DNA from: JBCBKZ01 sp039026975
GTDB lineage: Bacteria > Bacteroidota > Bacteroidia > J057
Direction of reading: 5' to 3'
Length of the DNA stretch: 12,953 nucleotides
NCBI GenBank assembly: GCA_039026975.1
Contig: JBCCLI010000166.1
Span: 1-12,953 of the forward strand
Below, in pieces: positions 1 through 6,860 of the stretch (its first letter is position 1; every line of letters starts with the position of its first letter). A model generated the notes under the pieces. It was not told where the DNA came from. It searched no databases and saw nothing but the letters and a program-made list of their open reading frames with translations. The position numbers and the translations under genes are program-made.

Positions 1-186
1 GCTTTTACTGCATTATCAGACCAGACCCAACCTACGGTTAATATTCAAAAGGGCGAACTCATCATTATCAGACTCACCCGGGCGCCTGCCCCCCAGTTCG
101 CTGTGTTAAGAATAGAAGACATCATAGATGAAGCGGGTAGTACTCGCGACAGAATCCTGTTTAGCTATAAAGTGAGTAGCCCTTGA
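1..186 (+). CDS. C-terminal end of an unrecognised protein (5' end outside window)
   Basis: Frame 1 is open from the first base to a TGA and gives the last 61 residues of a protein. I do not recognise the family. The visible part is rich in alternating hydrophobic and polar residues, with stretches such as GELIIIRLTR, FAVLRIEDI and RILFSYKV that look like beta strands. There are no cysteines and no membrane helix. The stop codon shares four bases (TTGA) with the TTG start of the methyltransferase downstream, so the two are probably cotranscribed and translationally coupled. Because the two genes are so close, this frame is very likely a real gene end. Function unknown. Confidence 0.7.
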   Translation, partial: AFTALSDQTQPTVNIQKGELIIIRLTRAPAPQFAVLRIEDIIDEAGSTRDRILFSYKVSSP

Positions 187-983
187 GTTCATTACAGCGC
201 AGGATAAAAATAGGATATGATCTGCTAGCACATCTCTGGGGTAGCAAAAGTCGCTACCGCATTCACTCGCCTCTTGTGTATACCTTTGTAACGGAAGTCC
301 TTCCTCATAAGGAAGAAGCTGTATTTAACCGAATTCACAAGCTGCGCGAATCACTTTCTCAGACGGAAGATATTATATCATGGGAAGAACTAGGGGCAGG
401 ATCTCTGCATTTTCCCCAGGCCTCAGCCAGTGTGAAAGACCTAGTTAGGCGCGTAGTAAGAAGACATAGAGAAGGGGCATTACTCTACCGGATATGTAAG
501 CACTATGCCCCTACCTGTGGACTGGAACTGGGAACCCATTTGGGTATTTCCTCCATATACCAGGCATTAGGGATAGAGGAAGGAAGGCTCATGAGTATAG
601 AAGGGGTACCTGCCTTTGCACGTTTGGCAGATAAAAACCTAAGAGATGCCGGCGTAGAAGTAGAACTAAGGGTAGGGAAGTTTGAGCATATCCTTTCTCA
701 ATTAGCCAGGGAGGGTTATCATCTTGATTATATATTTCTAGATGGGAATCATACCTATGAAGCCACTAAAGCCTACTTTCAGTTTCTGCTCCCTATGCTG
801 GCAGATGGAGGGATATTAGTGCTAGATGATATTTACTGGTCTGGAGGAATGAGAAGGGCCTGGAGAGAAATTTCTGATCATCCTGAAGTGAGTGTAAGCC
901 TGGATTTATTTTTCTTTGGAGTCTGTTTTATCCGTAGACCTCAGGCCAAAGAACATTTTCCATTGAGGTTTCTTCCTTTTTAA
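183..983 (+). CDS. Class I SAM-dependent methyltransferase
   Basis: A 266-residue protein with a Rossmann-type methyltransferase core, substrate unknown. The SAM-binding glycine loop is ELGTHLG at 115-121. The segment FLDGNHTYEAT (185-195) followed by LVLDDIYWS (212-220) is the pattern of Methyltransf_24-like enzymes, with acidic and aromatic residues at strands 4 and 5. The N-terminus has a conserved-looking RIHSPLVY (26-33), which I associate with a family common in Bacteroidota. No signal peptide or membrane helix is seen, so it is probably cytoplasmic. The start is TTG, overlapping the previous stop by four bases. I accept it because the N-terminal family motif needs nearly all of this sequence and no earlier ATG is in frame. 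A lipoprotein esterase follows after nine bases. The methyltransferase fold is secure; the target could be a small molecule, lipid or sugar. Confidence 0.87.
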   Translation: MSSLQRRIKIGYDLLAHLWGSKSRYRIHSPLVYTFVTEVLPHKEEAVFNRIHKLRESLSQTEDIISWEELGAGSLHFPQASASVKDLVRRVVRRHREGALLYRICKHYAPTCGLELGTHLGISSIYQALGIEEGRLMSIEGVPAFARLADKNLRDAGVEVELRVGKFEHILSQLAREGYHLDYIFLDGNHTYEATKAYFQFLLPMLADGGILVLDDIYWSGGMRRAWREISDHPEVSVSLDLFFFGVCFIRRPQAKEHFPLRFLPF

Positions 984-992
984 CTTTCACTC

Positions 993-1964
993 ATGAAAAG
1001 AAAACCTACCTACTATCAGAAAAGCAAGTATGTTACTCCCACATTTTTTCTGTTGGCTATTGTATGCCTACTTGGAGGATGTGAGCATATACAGCATGTT
1101 GAAAGTCCTATGAAAAGTAGTACTGGAAGAGTGGAGAGGCTTCCTGATTTCTCCGAAACATTTATTCCTAACAGGCCTATTGATGTGTGGCTACCAGATG
1201 GATATGATTCCTCAAAATCATTTGCTGTGCTGTATATGCATGATGGGCAAATGCTGTTTGATGACACACAAAGCTGGAATGGGCAAGAGTGGAAGGTAGA
1301 TGAGGTCCTGGGGGAGCTTATGGCAGGAGGAAAAGTAAAAGAGGTAATCGTGGTAGGAATAGGGAATGCAGGCAAGAATAGGCATGCAGAATATTTCCCT
1401 CAGGCGCCTTTTGAAAGTCTGGAAGCTTCTTATAAAGATAGTCTCCTTGATGACTCCAATCAGCAGTCGCTTTTTGCCACGGCCGTATACTCAGATGCCT
1501 ACCTATCCTTTCTAGTGGAAGAACTCAAACCTTATATAGATGTATATTATGCTACTAAGCCTGATAGACAAAATACCTATGTAGCCGGTTCCAGCATGGG
1601 AGGGCTGATTTCTATGTATGCCATGTGTGAGTATCCAGATGTGTTTAGTGGGGCTGCTTGCCTTTCTACACATTGGGTGGGAATATTTGAGGCGGAGAAT
1701 AATCCTATTCCTGATGCATTTGTGAGTTACCTGGGAGAACGTTTACCTGATCCCTCTCAGCATAAGTGGTATTTTGATTATGGAACGGAGACTCTGGACG
1801 CTATGTATGAACCTTATCAGCTTAGGGTAGATTCTACTATGAAGGAGAAAGGATACTCTCCTGAAAACTGGCGAACCCTTAAATTTGAAGGACAAAATCA
1901 TTCTGAAGATGCCTGGAGTCAGCGCCTTCACATTCCCATAACCTTCCTGCTTGCTAAAGAATAG
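993..1964 (+). CDS. Putative lipoprotein alpha/beta-hydrolase, esterase D / Fes-like
   Basis: A 323-residue hydrolase of the putative esterase family (enterochelin esterase/esterase D type). The N-terminus has basic residues, a hydrophobic stretch (16-26) and a lipobox LGGC with the acylated cysteine at 30, so it is probably a periplasm-facing lipoprotein. The core starts with VWLPDGYDSSKSFAVLYMHDGQ (65-86), typical of the family. The nucleophile elbow is GSSMG with Ser201, and the catalytic histidine is probably His303 in GQNHSEDAW. Asp262 or Asp269 in FDYGTETLDAMY is the likely acid. The family cleaves ester or related bonds in varied substrates, including siderophores, acyl-thiols and feruloyl esters; the substrate here cannot be told. 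The gene probably shares an operon with the methyltransferase upstream. It ends two bases from a convergent gene, with no clear terminator between them. Confidence 0.85.
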   Translation: MKRKPTYYQKSKYVTPTFFLLAIVCLLGGCEHIQHVESPMKSSTGRVERLPDFSETFIPNRPIDVWLPDGYDSSKSFAVLYMHDGQMLFDDTQSWNGQEWKVDEVLGELMAGGKVKEVIVVGIGNAGKNRHAEYFPQAPFESLEASYKDSLLDDSNQQSLFATAVYSDAYLSFLVEELKPYIDVYYATKPDRQNTYVAGSSMGGLISMYAMCEYPDVFSGAACLSTHWVGIFEAENNPIPDAFVSYLGERLPDPSQHKWYFDYGTETLDAMYEPYQLRVDSTMKEKGYSPENWRTLKFEGQNHSEDAWSQRLHIPITFLLAKE

Positions 1965-1966
1965 GT

Positions 1967-2449
1967 CTAGGAAGTTTCTTCCACGGCTAGTAGCTGCTGG
2001 ATCTGCTGTGCTATACCTTCAAAGCTTTTTACCTCTTTCTGGGAGAATCTAGTGGTGAGAGGTACCCAGGAATCCTGGATAGAGAGTGCTATGCGGTAGG
2101 CACCTCTTGGGTTATCAGATTTTCTGGCCTCTATTCTGATCCCTTGAATCTCACTCATAGGATAGGTTTCCAGATCTTTTCTGAAGAAAGACTTCTTCTT
2201 GAGAATACTTACCAGATTCTTCTCTTTACTAAAGATTACCTGGGTAGCCTCCGGTAAAAACAGTTGGGCTAGCAGGCCCCCTATGGCGATAATGAGCCCT
2301 GCCCAAAAAATAAAGCCTTTGTACGGTTTATTGACATGTACTAGCATGAGTATGAGCCCTGCCCCTATGACGGCGTAGGTCATAATCCTTCCCATAAAGG
2401 GGTTTTGTTCCAGGACGAGCTGCTTTTTGCTGAAATGTTTACTTTCCAT
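1967..2449 (-). CDS. Small membrane protein with PH-like cytoplasmic domain
   Basis: A 160-residue protein of no family I can name firmly. Two hydrophobic helices (about 20-38 and 45-66) form a hairpin in the membrane. The remainder reads as a series of beta strands (VIFSKEKNLV, SEIQGIRIEA, YRIALSIQD) ending in a helix (KSFEGIAQQIQQLLA). This layout resembles bacterial PH-like/DUF304-type membrane proteins, an inference from pattern only. No catalytic motif is seen. The gene lies 21 bases after the stop of the propeller-VWA protein on the same strand, so the two are probably cotranscribed. The start ATG directly precedes a polar N-terminus and no better start is apparent. Confidence 0.7.
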   Translation of the reverse strand: MESKHFSKKQLVLEQNPFMGRIMTYAVIGAGLILMLVHVNKPYKGFIFWAGLIIAIGGLLAQLFLPEATQVIFSKEKNLVSILKKKSFFRKDLETYPMSEIQGIRIEARKSDNPRGAYRIALSIQDSWVPLTTRFSQKEVKSFEGIAQQIQQLLAVEETS

Positions 2450-2470
2450 ATAGCAAGGACCAGTTTGTGC

Positions 2471-4426
2471 TTACTGGCTCCTAACAGCTTTTGCCTCCTT
2501 TAGGAGGGCGCCGTCCACATTTTCACGCTCTATCTGTGCATAATTTCCTTCCCCATATCTCGCCAGCAGCTTTAGTTCATCTTTCCTGTCCTGAGGGATC
2601 TTCCCAAAGCTGAACACACTCAGTTTGATCCCACTGGCCAGGTACTTATTCGCAATCGTATAAAGCGGAGGGACGTTGAAATAGCCATCAGTTGCCAGAA
2701 TGATTCTATTATTCCCACTTGCAATATAGTTCTCTTCTGCCACTTTGTAGGCTTTTCTCAGGGCTGTTTTTCCTTTTGTTCCCCCGCCAGACCTTATTTG
2801 ATCTATAGCATTGAGAATAGACTTTTTTCTCCCTGCTGAAATCCCATCTAAAACTATTTTAGCTTCTCCAGAATAGACTACTACAGAAATTAAGTCTCCT
2901 GCTCGTAGATGGGTGAGGAGCTTGGACAGTGATTCTTTTAATAAGGGAAGCTTCTCAGGCTTGCGCATAGAAGCGGACACATCCAGGAGTAGGACTAAAT
3001 TATTCTGAGCTACCCCTACAAAGGAATAAGGGTCTTCTACAGGTAAAGGGGTAGGGGTTTCCAGCTGCCTGGGAGGAGGAGAAATCGGTGTTTCTTTTTT
3101 CTCTATGACTGCAATTTCCGGTTTGGGTTTTTCCTTGGGTGGAGGCGTAACTGCCACAGGAGGTTGTTCTTCTACTACAGCTGTCTTATTGAGGATAAAG
3201 TCTGATTGATAGGTCTCATTCTGGTAGGATTTACTTACCGTAAGCCTTCTCTTATTCCTATCATAGCCTCTTTTAATGACTATCTGATCATATACCCTAT
3301 TGCTATTTGGCAGCGTTAGCTGGTAGCGGCCATTTGGCCCACTTTGAATCTTTCGAAGGACCCGCTTAGACCTTGCATCCATCAAAATAATGTCTGCAGA
3401 TAGCCCTCGAGAGGTGTTCTCATCTAGTACAATTCCTTTCAGCACTATCTGGGCTTTTTCTACTGCAGGCTTCATTCTATCATCAGCCTCTGTCAAGTCA
3501 GCAAAGTAGATGTCTCCATCTCGTACAAAGTAAGCCTCAGAACCATCCTGTGTGAGAATAAACCCAAAGTCATCTCCAGCTGTGTTAAAGGGGGCCCCAA
3601 GATTAATTACTTCCCCTATGGTTCCATCAGGTTTGAGGGTGGTTTTATAAATATCAAGGCCTCCCATGCCCTCGTAGCCATCTGAAGAAAAATAAATGGT
3701 TTTACCATCTCCCGCTATGAATACTGAACGTTCATTCCCGTAGGTGCTTATGCCGAGTCTTCTACAGTAAGTCCATCCAAATTCTGTCTTCCTGGAAATG
3801 TAGATATCCATGGGAGCCTCATAGCTGTCCATTCCCGCGGCCACTAAAAAGATATCTTCCTTAGGGGAAATGCTCATACCGTCCGTAGCATGAAAGATCC
3901 TGAAAAACTGGGTGATTCCTCCCCCTAGGCCTACAGGCTCTCCCCAGCGGCTTCCACTGCGCTCTGCCCGGTAGTAAGGCCCTCCGCTTATGTTAATGAA
4001 GGGATTCCAACTTTGAAAGTATACCCTTCTCCCATCTGCACTCACATTAGGCTCATCCTCCCCAAAGCTGGTATTTACTCCTAACGGCATACATCTGGGC
4101 CTTACCCAATTTCCTGCTACTTTTTCTGTAAACCATATATCTCCATCATAAACAGAATCTCCCTTGAATGTCATATAGCGGCGAGACCATTCTCTGCCCC
4201 CTCTCATAGACATAAAAAATAAGTACCTACCGTCTGGAGTAATAGAGAGGTTAGTTTCCCGGTAGGAAGAATTCAAAATATCCATCCTCTTAGTTCTGAT
4301 TCTATCCTTGTGTTTGAGGAGGATGGCTGATTTTTTAGGTCCCTGAATCTGACCTTGCAGGGAGGGGATACACCCTAAACTTCCAAATATGATTACTAAC
4401 AGAAAATATATCAGTTGCTTTTTCAT
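2471..4426 (-). CDS. Secreted PD40 beta-propeller / carboxypeptidase-regulatory-like / VWA protein
   Basis: A 651-residue secreted protein. A signal peptide covers residues 1-25, with likely cleavage after LQG. The CIPS cysteine at 19 lacks a proper lipobox. PD40/WD40-like propeller strands follow, with the repeated pattern (S/T)xDGxxxYF at about 60-77, 125-140, 183-198, 234-263 and 286-309. Residues 329-411 (IVLKGIVLDENTSRGL, then SGPNGRYQLTLP) match a carboxypeptidase-regulatory-like beta sandwich. A Pro/Lys/Glu-rich linker spans 419-465. The C-terminus is a von Willebrand factor A domain (475-635) with an intact metal site: DVSAS (Asp482, Ser484, Ser486), Thr550 and ATDG (Asp580). VWA domains bind protein ligands through a divalent metal. 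The propeller plus regulatory domain recalls the type IX secretion/gliding envelope protein PorE, but the OmpA-type peptidoglycan domain is absent. Role inferred: protein binding or scaffolding at the envelope. Confidence 0.86.
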   Translation of the reverse strand: MKKQLIYFLLVIIFGSLGCIPSLQGQIQGPKKSAILLKHKDRIRTKRMDILNSSYRETNLSITPDGRYLFFMSMRGGREWSRRYMTFKGDSVYDGDIWFTEKVAGNWVRPRCMPLGVNTSFGEDEPNVSADGRRVYFQSWNPFINISGGPYYRAERSGSRWGEPVGLGGGITQFFRIFHATDGMSISPKEDIFLVAAGMDSYEAPMDIYISRKTEFGWTYCRRLGISTYGNERSVFIAGDGKTIYFSSDGYEGMGGLDIYKTTLKPDGTIGEVINLGAPFNTAGDDFGFILTQDGSEAYFVRDGDIYFADLTEADDRMKPAVEKAQIVLKGIVLDENTSRGLSADIILMDARSKRVLRKIQSGPNGRYQLTLPNSNRVYDQIVIKRGYDRNKRRLTVSKSYQNETYQSDFILNKTAVVEEQPPVAVTPPPKEKPKPEIAVIEKKETPISPPPRQLETPTPLPVEDPYSFVGVAQNNLVLLLDVSASMRKPEKLPLLKESLSKLLTHLRAGDLISVVVYSGEAKIVLDGISAGRKKSILNAIDQIRSGGGTKGKTALRKAYKVAEENYIASGNNRIILATDGYFNVPPLYTIANKYLASGIKLSVFSFGKIPQDRKDELKLLARYGEGNYAQIERENVDGALLKEAKAVRSQ

Positions 4427-4656
4427 TCACAGGTTCACTAGGGGGTGAATATTCGAAAGATCATTAATGGGCCATAAAAAAGAAATCCTTCTTGACAGGA
4501 CATTCTTACCAGTCTTACAAATCTCAGGAGGCAAAAGAACTTACAGCCTTTTCACCACTCATGAGGGAAATGCGTAATAACTCTGCACCTGCCCATCCAT
4601 ATTGACCTTACCCGTTATGGGCTTCGTTTGAATATCTACACCGCTATTTGGGGAAG

Positions 4657-4705
4657 GTAAGTACCGCTAAATTTTTCATAGTCCCTGACAGAATTAGGTA
4701 CTTAC
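4657..4705. repeat. 9-bp perfect inverted repeat
   Basis: GTAAGTACC (4657-4665) and GGTACTTAC (4697-4705) are exact reverse complements separated by 31 bases. The spacer is AT-rich and neither arm is followed by a T-run, so it does not look like an intrinsic terminator. It could be a regulator binding site, an RNA hairpin or chance. Confidence 0.5.
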
Positions 4706-4773
4706 AACTGTCCATCCAGCTTTCCTGATTCCTCCCTTTCCTTTTCAAACAAAGCCTTAGGAAATTTACGAAA

Positions 4774-4781
4774 TAATTTTG
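4774..4781 (+). promoter_or_regulatory. Possible Bacteroidota -7 promoter element
   Basis: TAATTTTG matches the Bacteroidota -7 consensus TAnnTTTG exactly and lies about 115 bases before the start of the four-helix membrane protein. No TTG is found at the expected -33 distance, so this is only half a promoter and may be chance in AT-rich DNA. Confidence 0.25.
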
Positions 4782-4782
4782 T

Positions 4783-4802
4783 GGGAGGTTAAAATTCCTC
4801 CC
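4783..4802 (+). repeat. GC-rich hairpin in leader of the membrane protein gene
   Basis: GGGAGG (4783-4788) can pair with CCTCCC (4797-4802), giving six G:C or A:T pairs around an eight-base AT loop. A second CCTCCC copy at 4731-4736 could pair with the same GGGAGG arm. No U-tract follows, so a terminator is unlikely. Confidence 0.45.
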
Positions 4803-4818
4803 TGCTTTCAGGCGAAAC

Positions 4819-4902
4819 ATGAAGGTATTTCGCAGAATAGAGAAACTATTATGTCAATTAATCCTTGTTAACAGAAAGATAATGACAGGTAGAAAATGCT
4901 AA
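4819..4902 (+). CDS. Short leader-like ORF, 27 codons, doubtful
   Basis: An ATG-initiated frame encodes 27 residues, beginning MKVFRRIEKLLCQLILVNRK, and its TAA overlaps the ATG of the next gene by seven bases. There is no clear Shine-Dalgarno sequence. The peptide is basic and amphipathic. An ORF of this length is expected by chance fairly often; only the overlap with the gene start and the hairpin upstream make it worth recording. Confidence 0.2.
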   Translation: MKVFRRIEKLLCQLILVNRKIMTGRKC

Positions 4903-5336
4903 GCTGGATAATACTGATACATGTGGCCTCTACTTTTTACATGACAGGACTGATCTGGTTTGTTCAGGCAGTTCACTATCCCCTTTTTCAGCAAGTAGGG
5001 GAGGGAGACTTTCCTCAGTATGAAAAAAAGCATATGAGAATGACTACCTGGGTAGTAGCTCCCATGATCCCGGAAATAATCTCTTTAATAGCATGGGGGG
5101 CTCTTGATCCAGCCGTCTGGTTTAGCTGGTGGTACTGGGTTAATGGGATAGGGCTGGCTATCATCTGGATAAGCACTGCTATTTTTCAGGTGCCTCTTCA
5201 TACCCGCTTACTAGGTGGAAAAGATGAAAAGACAGTTGCCCATTTAGTTCAAACAAACTGGATAAGGACTGTTTGCTGGACGCTTAGGTCAATGGCTCTG
5301 ATGTACCTCTTATCTTCATATATCCAGATTCATTAG
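4896..5336 (+). CDS. Conserved-looking four-helix membrane protein of unknown function
   Basis: A 146-residue inner membrane protein with four hydrophobic helices at about 3-24, 50-68, 78-99 and 122-140. Between them are striking motifs: WFVQAVHYPLF (21-31), APMIPE (55-60), QVPLH (98-102) and NWIRTVCWTLRS (121-132). The histidines and paired Trp/Arg residues near membrane edges suggest a functional core instead of simple anchoring. I recognise this motif set as recurring in uncharacterised bacterial membrane proteins (perhaps DUF1772-like) but cannot assign a function. The start ATG follows GACAGGTAGAAA, which gives a weak purine-rich ribosome site. The gene stands alone between a structured gap and kdsB, 190 bases further on. 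Confidence 0.8.
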   Translation: MLSWIILIHVASTFYMTGLIWFVQAVHYPLFQQVGEGDFPQYEKKHMRMTTWVVAPMIPEIISLIAWGALDPAVWFSWWYWVNGIGLAIIWISTAIFQVPLHTRLLGGKDEKTVAHLVQTNWIRTVCWTLRSMALMYLLSSYIQIH

Positions 5337-5447
5337 GATGGAGTAGCTGATGTATGTGGCATCCTGATCTTGGAGAGGCTTCCTTGGTATTCACGGAATT
5401 TTTCCATCATATATTTTCTCTTATGCAGAGAGTTCCCTATACTACCA

Positions 5448-5465
5448 CTTAGGCTCCTGCCTAGG
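5448..5465 (+). repeat. Hairpin between the membrane protein gene and kdsB
   Basis: CTTAGGC (5448-5454), loop TCCT, then GCCTAGG (5459-5465) forms a seven-pair stem with one G-U. It lies 112 bases after the membrane protein stop. No T-run follows directly, so it is at best a weak terminator; it may instead belong to the kdsB leader. Confidence 0.35.
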
Positions 5466-5526
5466 CATTAAGGATGAAAAAAATAACTTATTCTCTTTTC
5501 TTTGTGTTCGCTAATAGTCCTCCTAT

Positions 5527-6270
5527 ATGGTCTTAGGTGTCATTCCAGCCAGATACGCTTCTACTCGTTTTCCGGGAAAACCCCTGGTAGATATCCATGG
5601 AAAAAGTATGGTCAGGCGGGTTGTAGAGCAGTGTCAAAAAACCCAACACTTGGATCGCGTACTTGTAGCTACAGATGATGCAAGGATTTTTAATCACGTT
5701 ACTGCTTTCGGAGGAGAAGCTATCATGACACGGGAAGATCATCTGTCAGGAACAGACAGGCTGATAGAAGTAGCAGAACAGTACTCCAACTATTCTCATT
5801 ATGTCAATATCCAAGGGGATGAACCCTTTATACAGCCTGGTCAGATAGACCTGCTAGTAGAGGTGCTACTTGGAGATGCTCAAGTCCATATAGCCACTTT
5901 GGTTCAGCCTATTCAGGATCCAGTGCGAATTTTTGATCCTAATACGGTGAAAGTAGTGGTAGATGTTAAGGGATATGCTTTATACTTTTCCAGAAGCCCT
6001 ATTCCCTACATTAGGAAAGCTAATAAGCGGGCAGAATGGATGGAGGCTCACACCTTTTACAAGCATATAGGCATTTACGGCTTCTCATCATCGGCTATAC
6101 AGTCTATTAAAGCTATGTCTCCTGCTGTTTTAGAGAAAGCTGAATCACTGGAACAGCTGAGGTGGCTGGTAGAGGGGCTGAGGATTAAGACAGCTATTTC
6201 TACTCATCATTCTCCTTCTGTAGATACCCCTGCTGATCTGGAAAGAATTTTGAAAAATTACCATGGCTAG
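5527..6270 (+). CDS. kdsB: 3-deoxy-manno-octulosonate cytidylyltransferase (CMP-KDO synthetase)
   Basis: This 247-residue enzyme activates KDO with CTP to give CMP-KDO, the donor used in lipid A-core lipopolysaccharide synthesis. It is cytoplasmic (EC 2.7.7.38). The nucleotide-binding start PARYASTRFPGKPL (7-20) is diagnostic. Further family blocks are SGTDRL (74-79), NIQGDEPFI (94-102, with the metal-binding Asp98), YFSRSPIPY (153-161), HIGIYGF (180-186), the EKAESLEQLRWLVEG region (204-217) and SVDTPADLE (231-239). Length is normal for the family and all key blocks are intact. The ATG is chosen because the family begins a few residues before IPARY. There is no Shine-Dalgarno sequence, as is common in this phylum. 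nuoJ follows after 66 bases on the same strand, without an evident terminator between. Confidence 0.97.
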   Translation: MVLGVIPARYASTRFPGKPLVDIHGKSMVRRVVEQCQKTQHLDRVLVATDDARIFNHVTAFGGEAIMTREDHLSGTDRLIEVAEQYSNYSHYVNIQGDEPFIQPGQIDLLVEVLLGDAQVHIATLVQPIQDPVRIFDPNTVKVVVDVKGYALYFSRSPIPYIRKANKRAEWMEAHTFYKHIGIYGFSSSAIQSIKAMSPAVLEKAESLEQLRWLVEGLRIKTAISTHHSPSVDTPADLERILKNYHG

Positions 6271-6336
6271 TAGGTGCTGAGAGTATTGGAATTATCCTTT
6301 TTATTGGCCAATTTCGGCCATTCACAAAGATTGTAT

Positions 6337-6849
6337 ATGGAAGCCGGTGTACAGACTCTCTTGTTTTGGTTTTTCGCTATCCTGGGAATAGGAGGTGGAG
6401 TAGGGCTGATATTTAATAGGAATCCAGTGTATTCGGCTCTTTGTTTGATTCTGAACTTTTTTAGTATTAGTGGTCTGTATCTCTCTTTAAGCGCAGAGTT
6501 TCTTGCGGCTATTCAGGTATTGGTATACGCAGGGGCTATTATGGTACTCTTCCTCTTTGTAATTATGCTTCTAAACCTCAGTGAGGAGAAAGGCATACTA
6601 GATATTACGCCTACCCGATTGTTGAGCTTGCTGTTAGGTATTGCCTTGGTAGTAGAGCTCCTGTATGTGTTTAGAGAGTTTGCGGATGATAGCGTAAAAG
6701 GGGCTTTTCAGTATGGAAAGGTGGAGCCATTAGGGCAGATGTTAATGACTGAGTATTTATTCCCCTTCGAGATGATTTCAGTAATTTTATTATCTGCCTT
6801 AATAGGGGCCATACTTATAGCAAGAAAATATTCTTATTCTGAAGACTAG
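6337..6849 (+). CDS. nuoJ: NADH-quinone oxidoreductase subunit J
   Basis: A membrane subunit of respiratory complex I, which couples NADH (or other donor) oxidation and quinone reduction to proton pumping. From the ATG used here it has 170 residues, the usual NuoJ length, and five hydrophobic helices. The signature EFLAAIQVLVYAGAIMVLFLFVIMLLN (54-80) is the helix 3 region that carries the conserved Tyr and Gly of NuoJ. The last helix is FPFEMISVILLSALIGAILIA (142-162). A longer frame from a GTG at 6274 would add 21 residues; I prefer the internal ATG because family members begin just before the first helix. nuoK follows after 11 bases and nuoL overlaps that, so the three form an operon. No nuoH or nuoI lies upstream: the neighbour is kdsB. 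Confidence 0.93.
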   Translation: MEAGVQTLLFWFFAILGIGGGVGLIFNRNPVYSALCLILNFFSISGLYLSLSAEFLAAIQVLVYAGAIMVLFLFVIMLLNLSEEKGILDITPTRLLSLLLGIALVVELLYVFREFADDSVKGAFQYGKVEPLGQMLMTEYLFPFEMISVILLSALIGAILIARKYSYSED

Positions 6850-6860
6850 CACTACATTAT

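Larger units (their letters stand above)
4427..4895. other. Divergent intergenic region, 469 bases, structured
   Basis: This is the gap between the starts of two divergent genes, the propeller-VWA gene (minus) and the four-helix membrane protein (plus). No long ORF, tRNA or insertion-sequence feature is visible. It holds an inverted repeat near 4657-4705, a direct repeat ACCGCTA at 4640-4646 and 4663-4669, a direct repeat ATTCCTCCCT at 4728-4737 and 4794-4803, a promoter-like box at 4774-4781, a GC-rich hairpin at 4783-4802, and a 27-codon ORF that overlaps the next gene. A second weak promoter-like pair, TTG at 4602-4604 and TTCGTTTG at 4623-4630 with an 18-base spacer, is also present. I found no convincing promoter for the minus-strand gene. 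Confidence 0.6.

Noticed and set aside
1016..1375. 119-residue minus-strand ORF inside the esterase gene
   Set aside because: It is antisense to a gene with clear catalytic motifs. Its own sequence is low in recognisable structure and has no motif.
4368..4426. Possible lipobox (SLGC) in the signal peptide of the VWA protein
   Set aside because: The residue at -3 is Ser and -2 is Leu, which does not fit the usual lipobox; the later LQG site fits signal peptidase I better.
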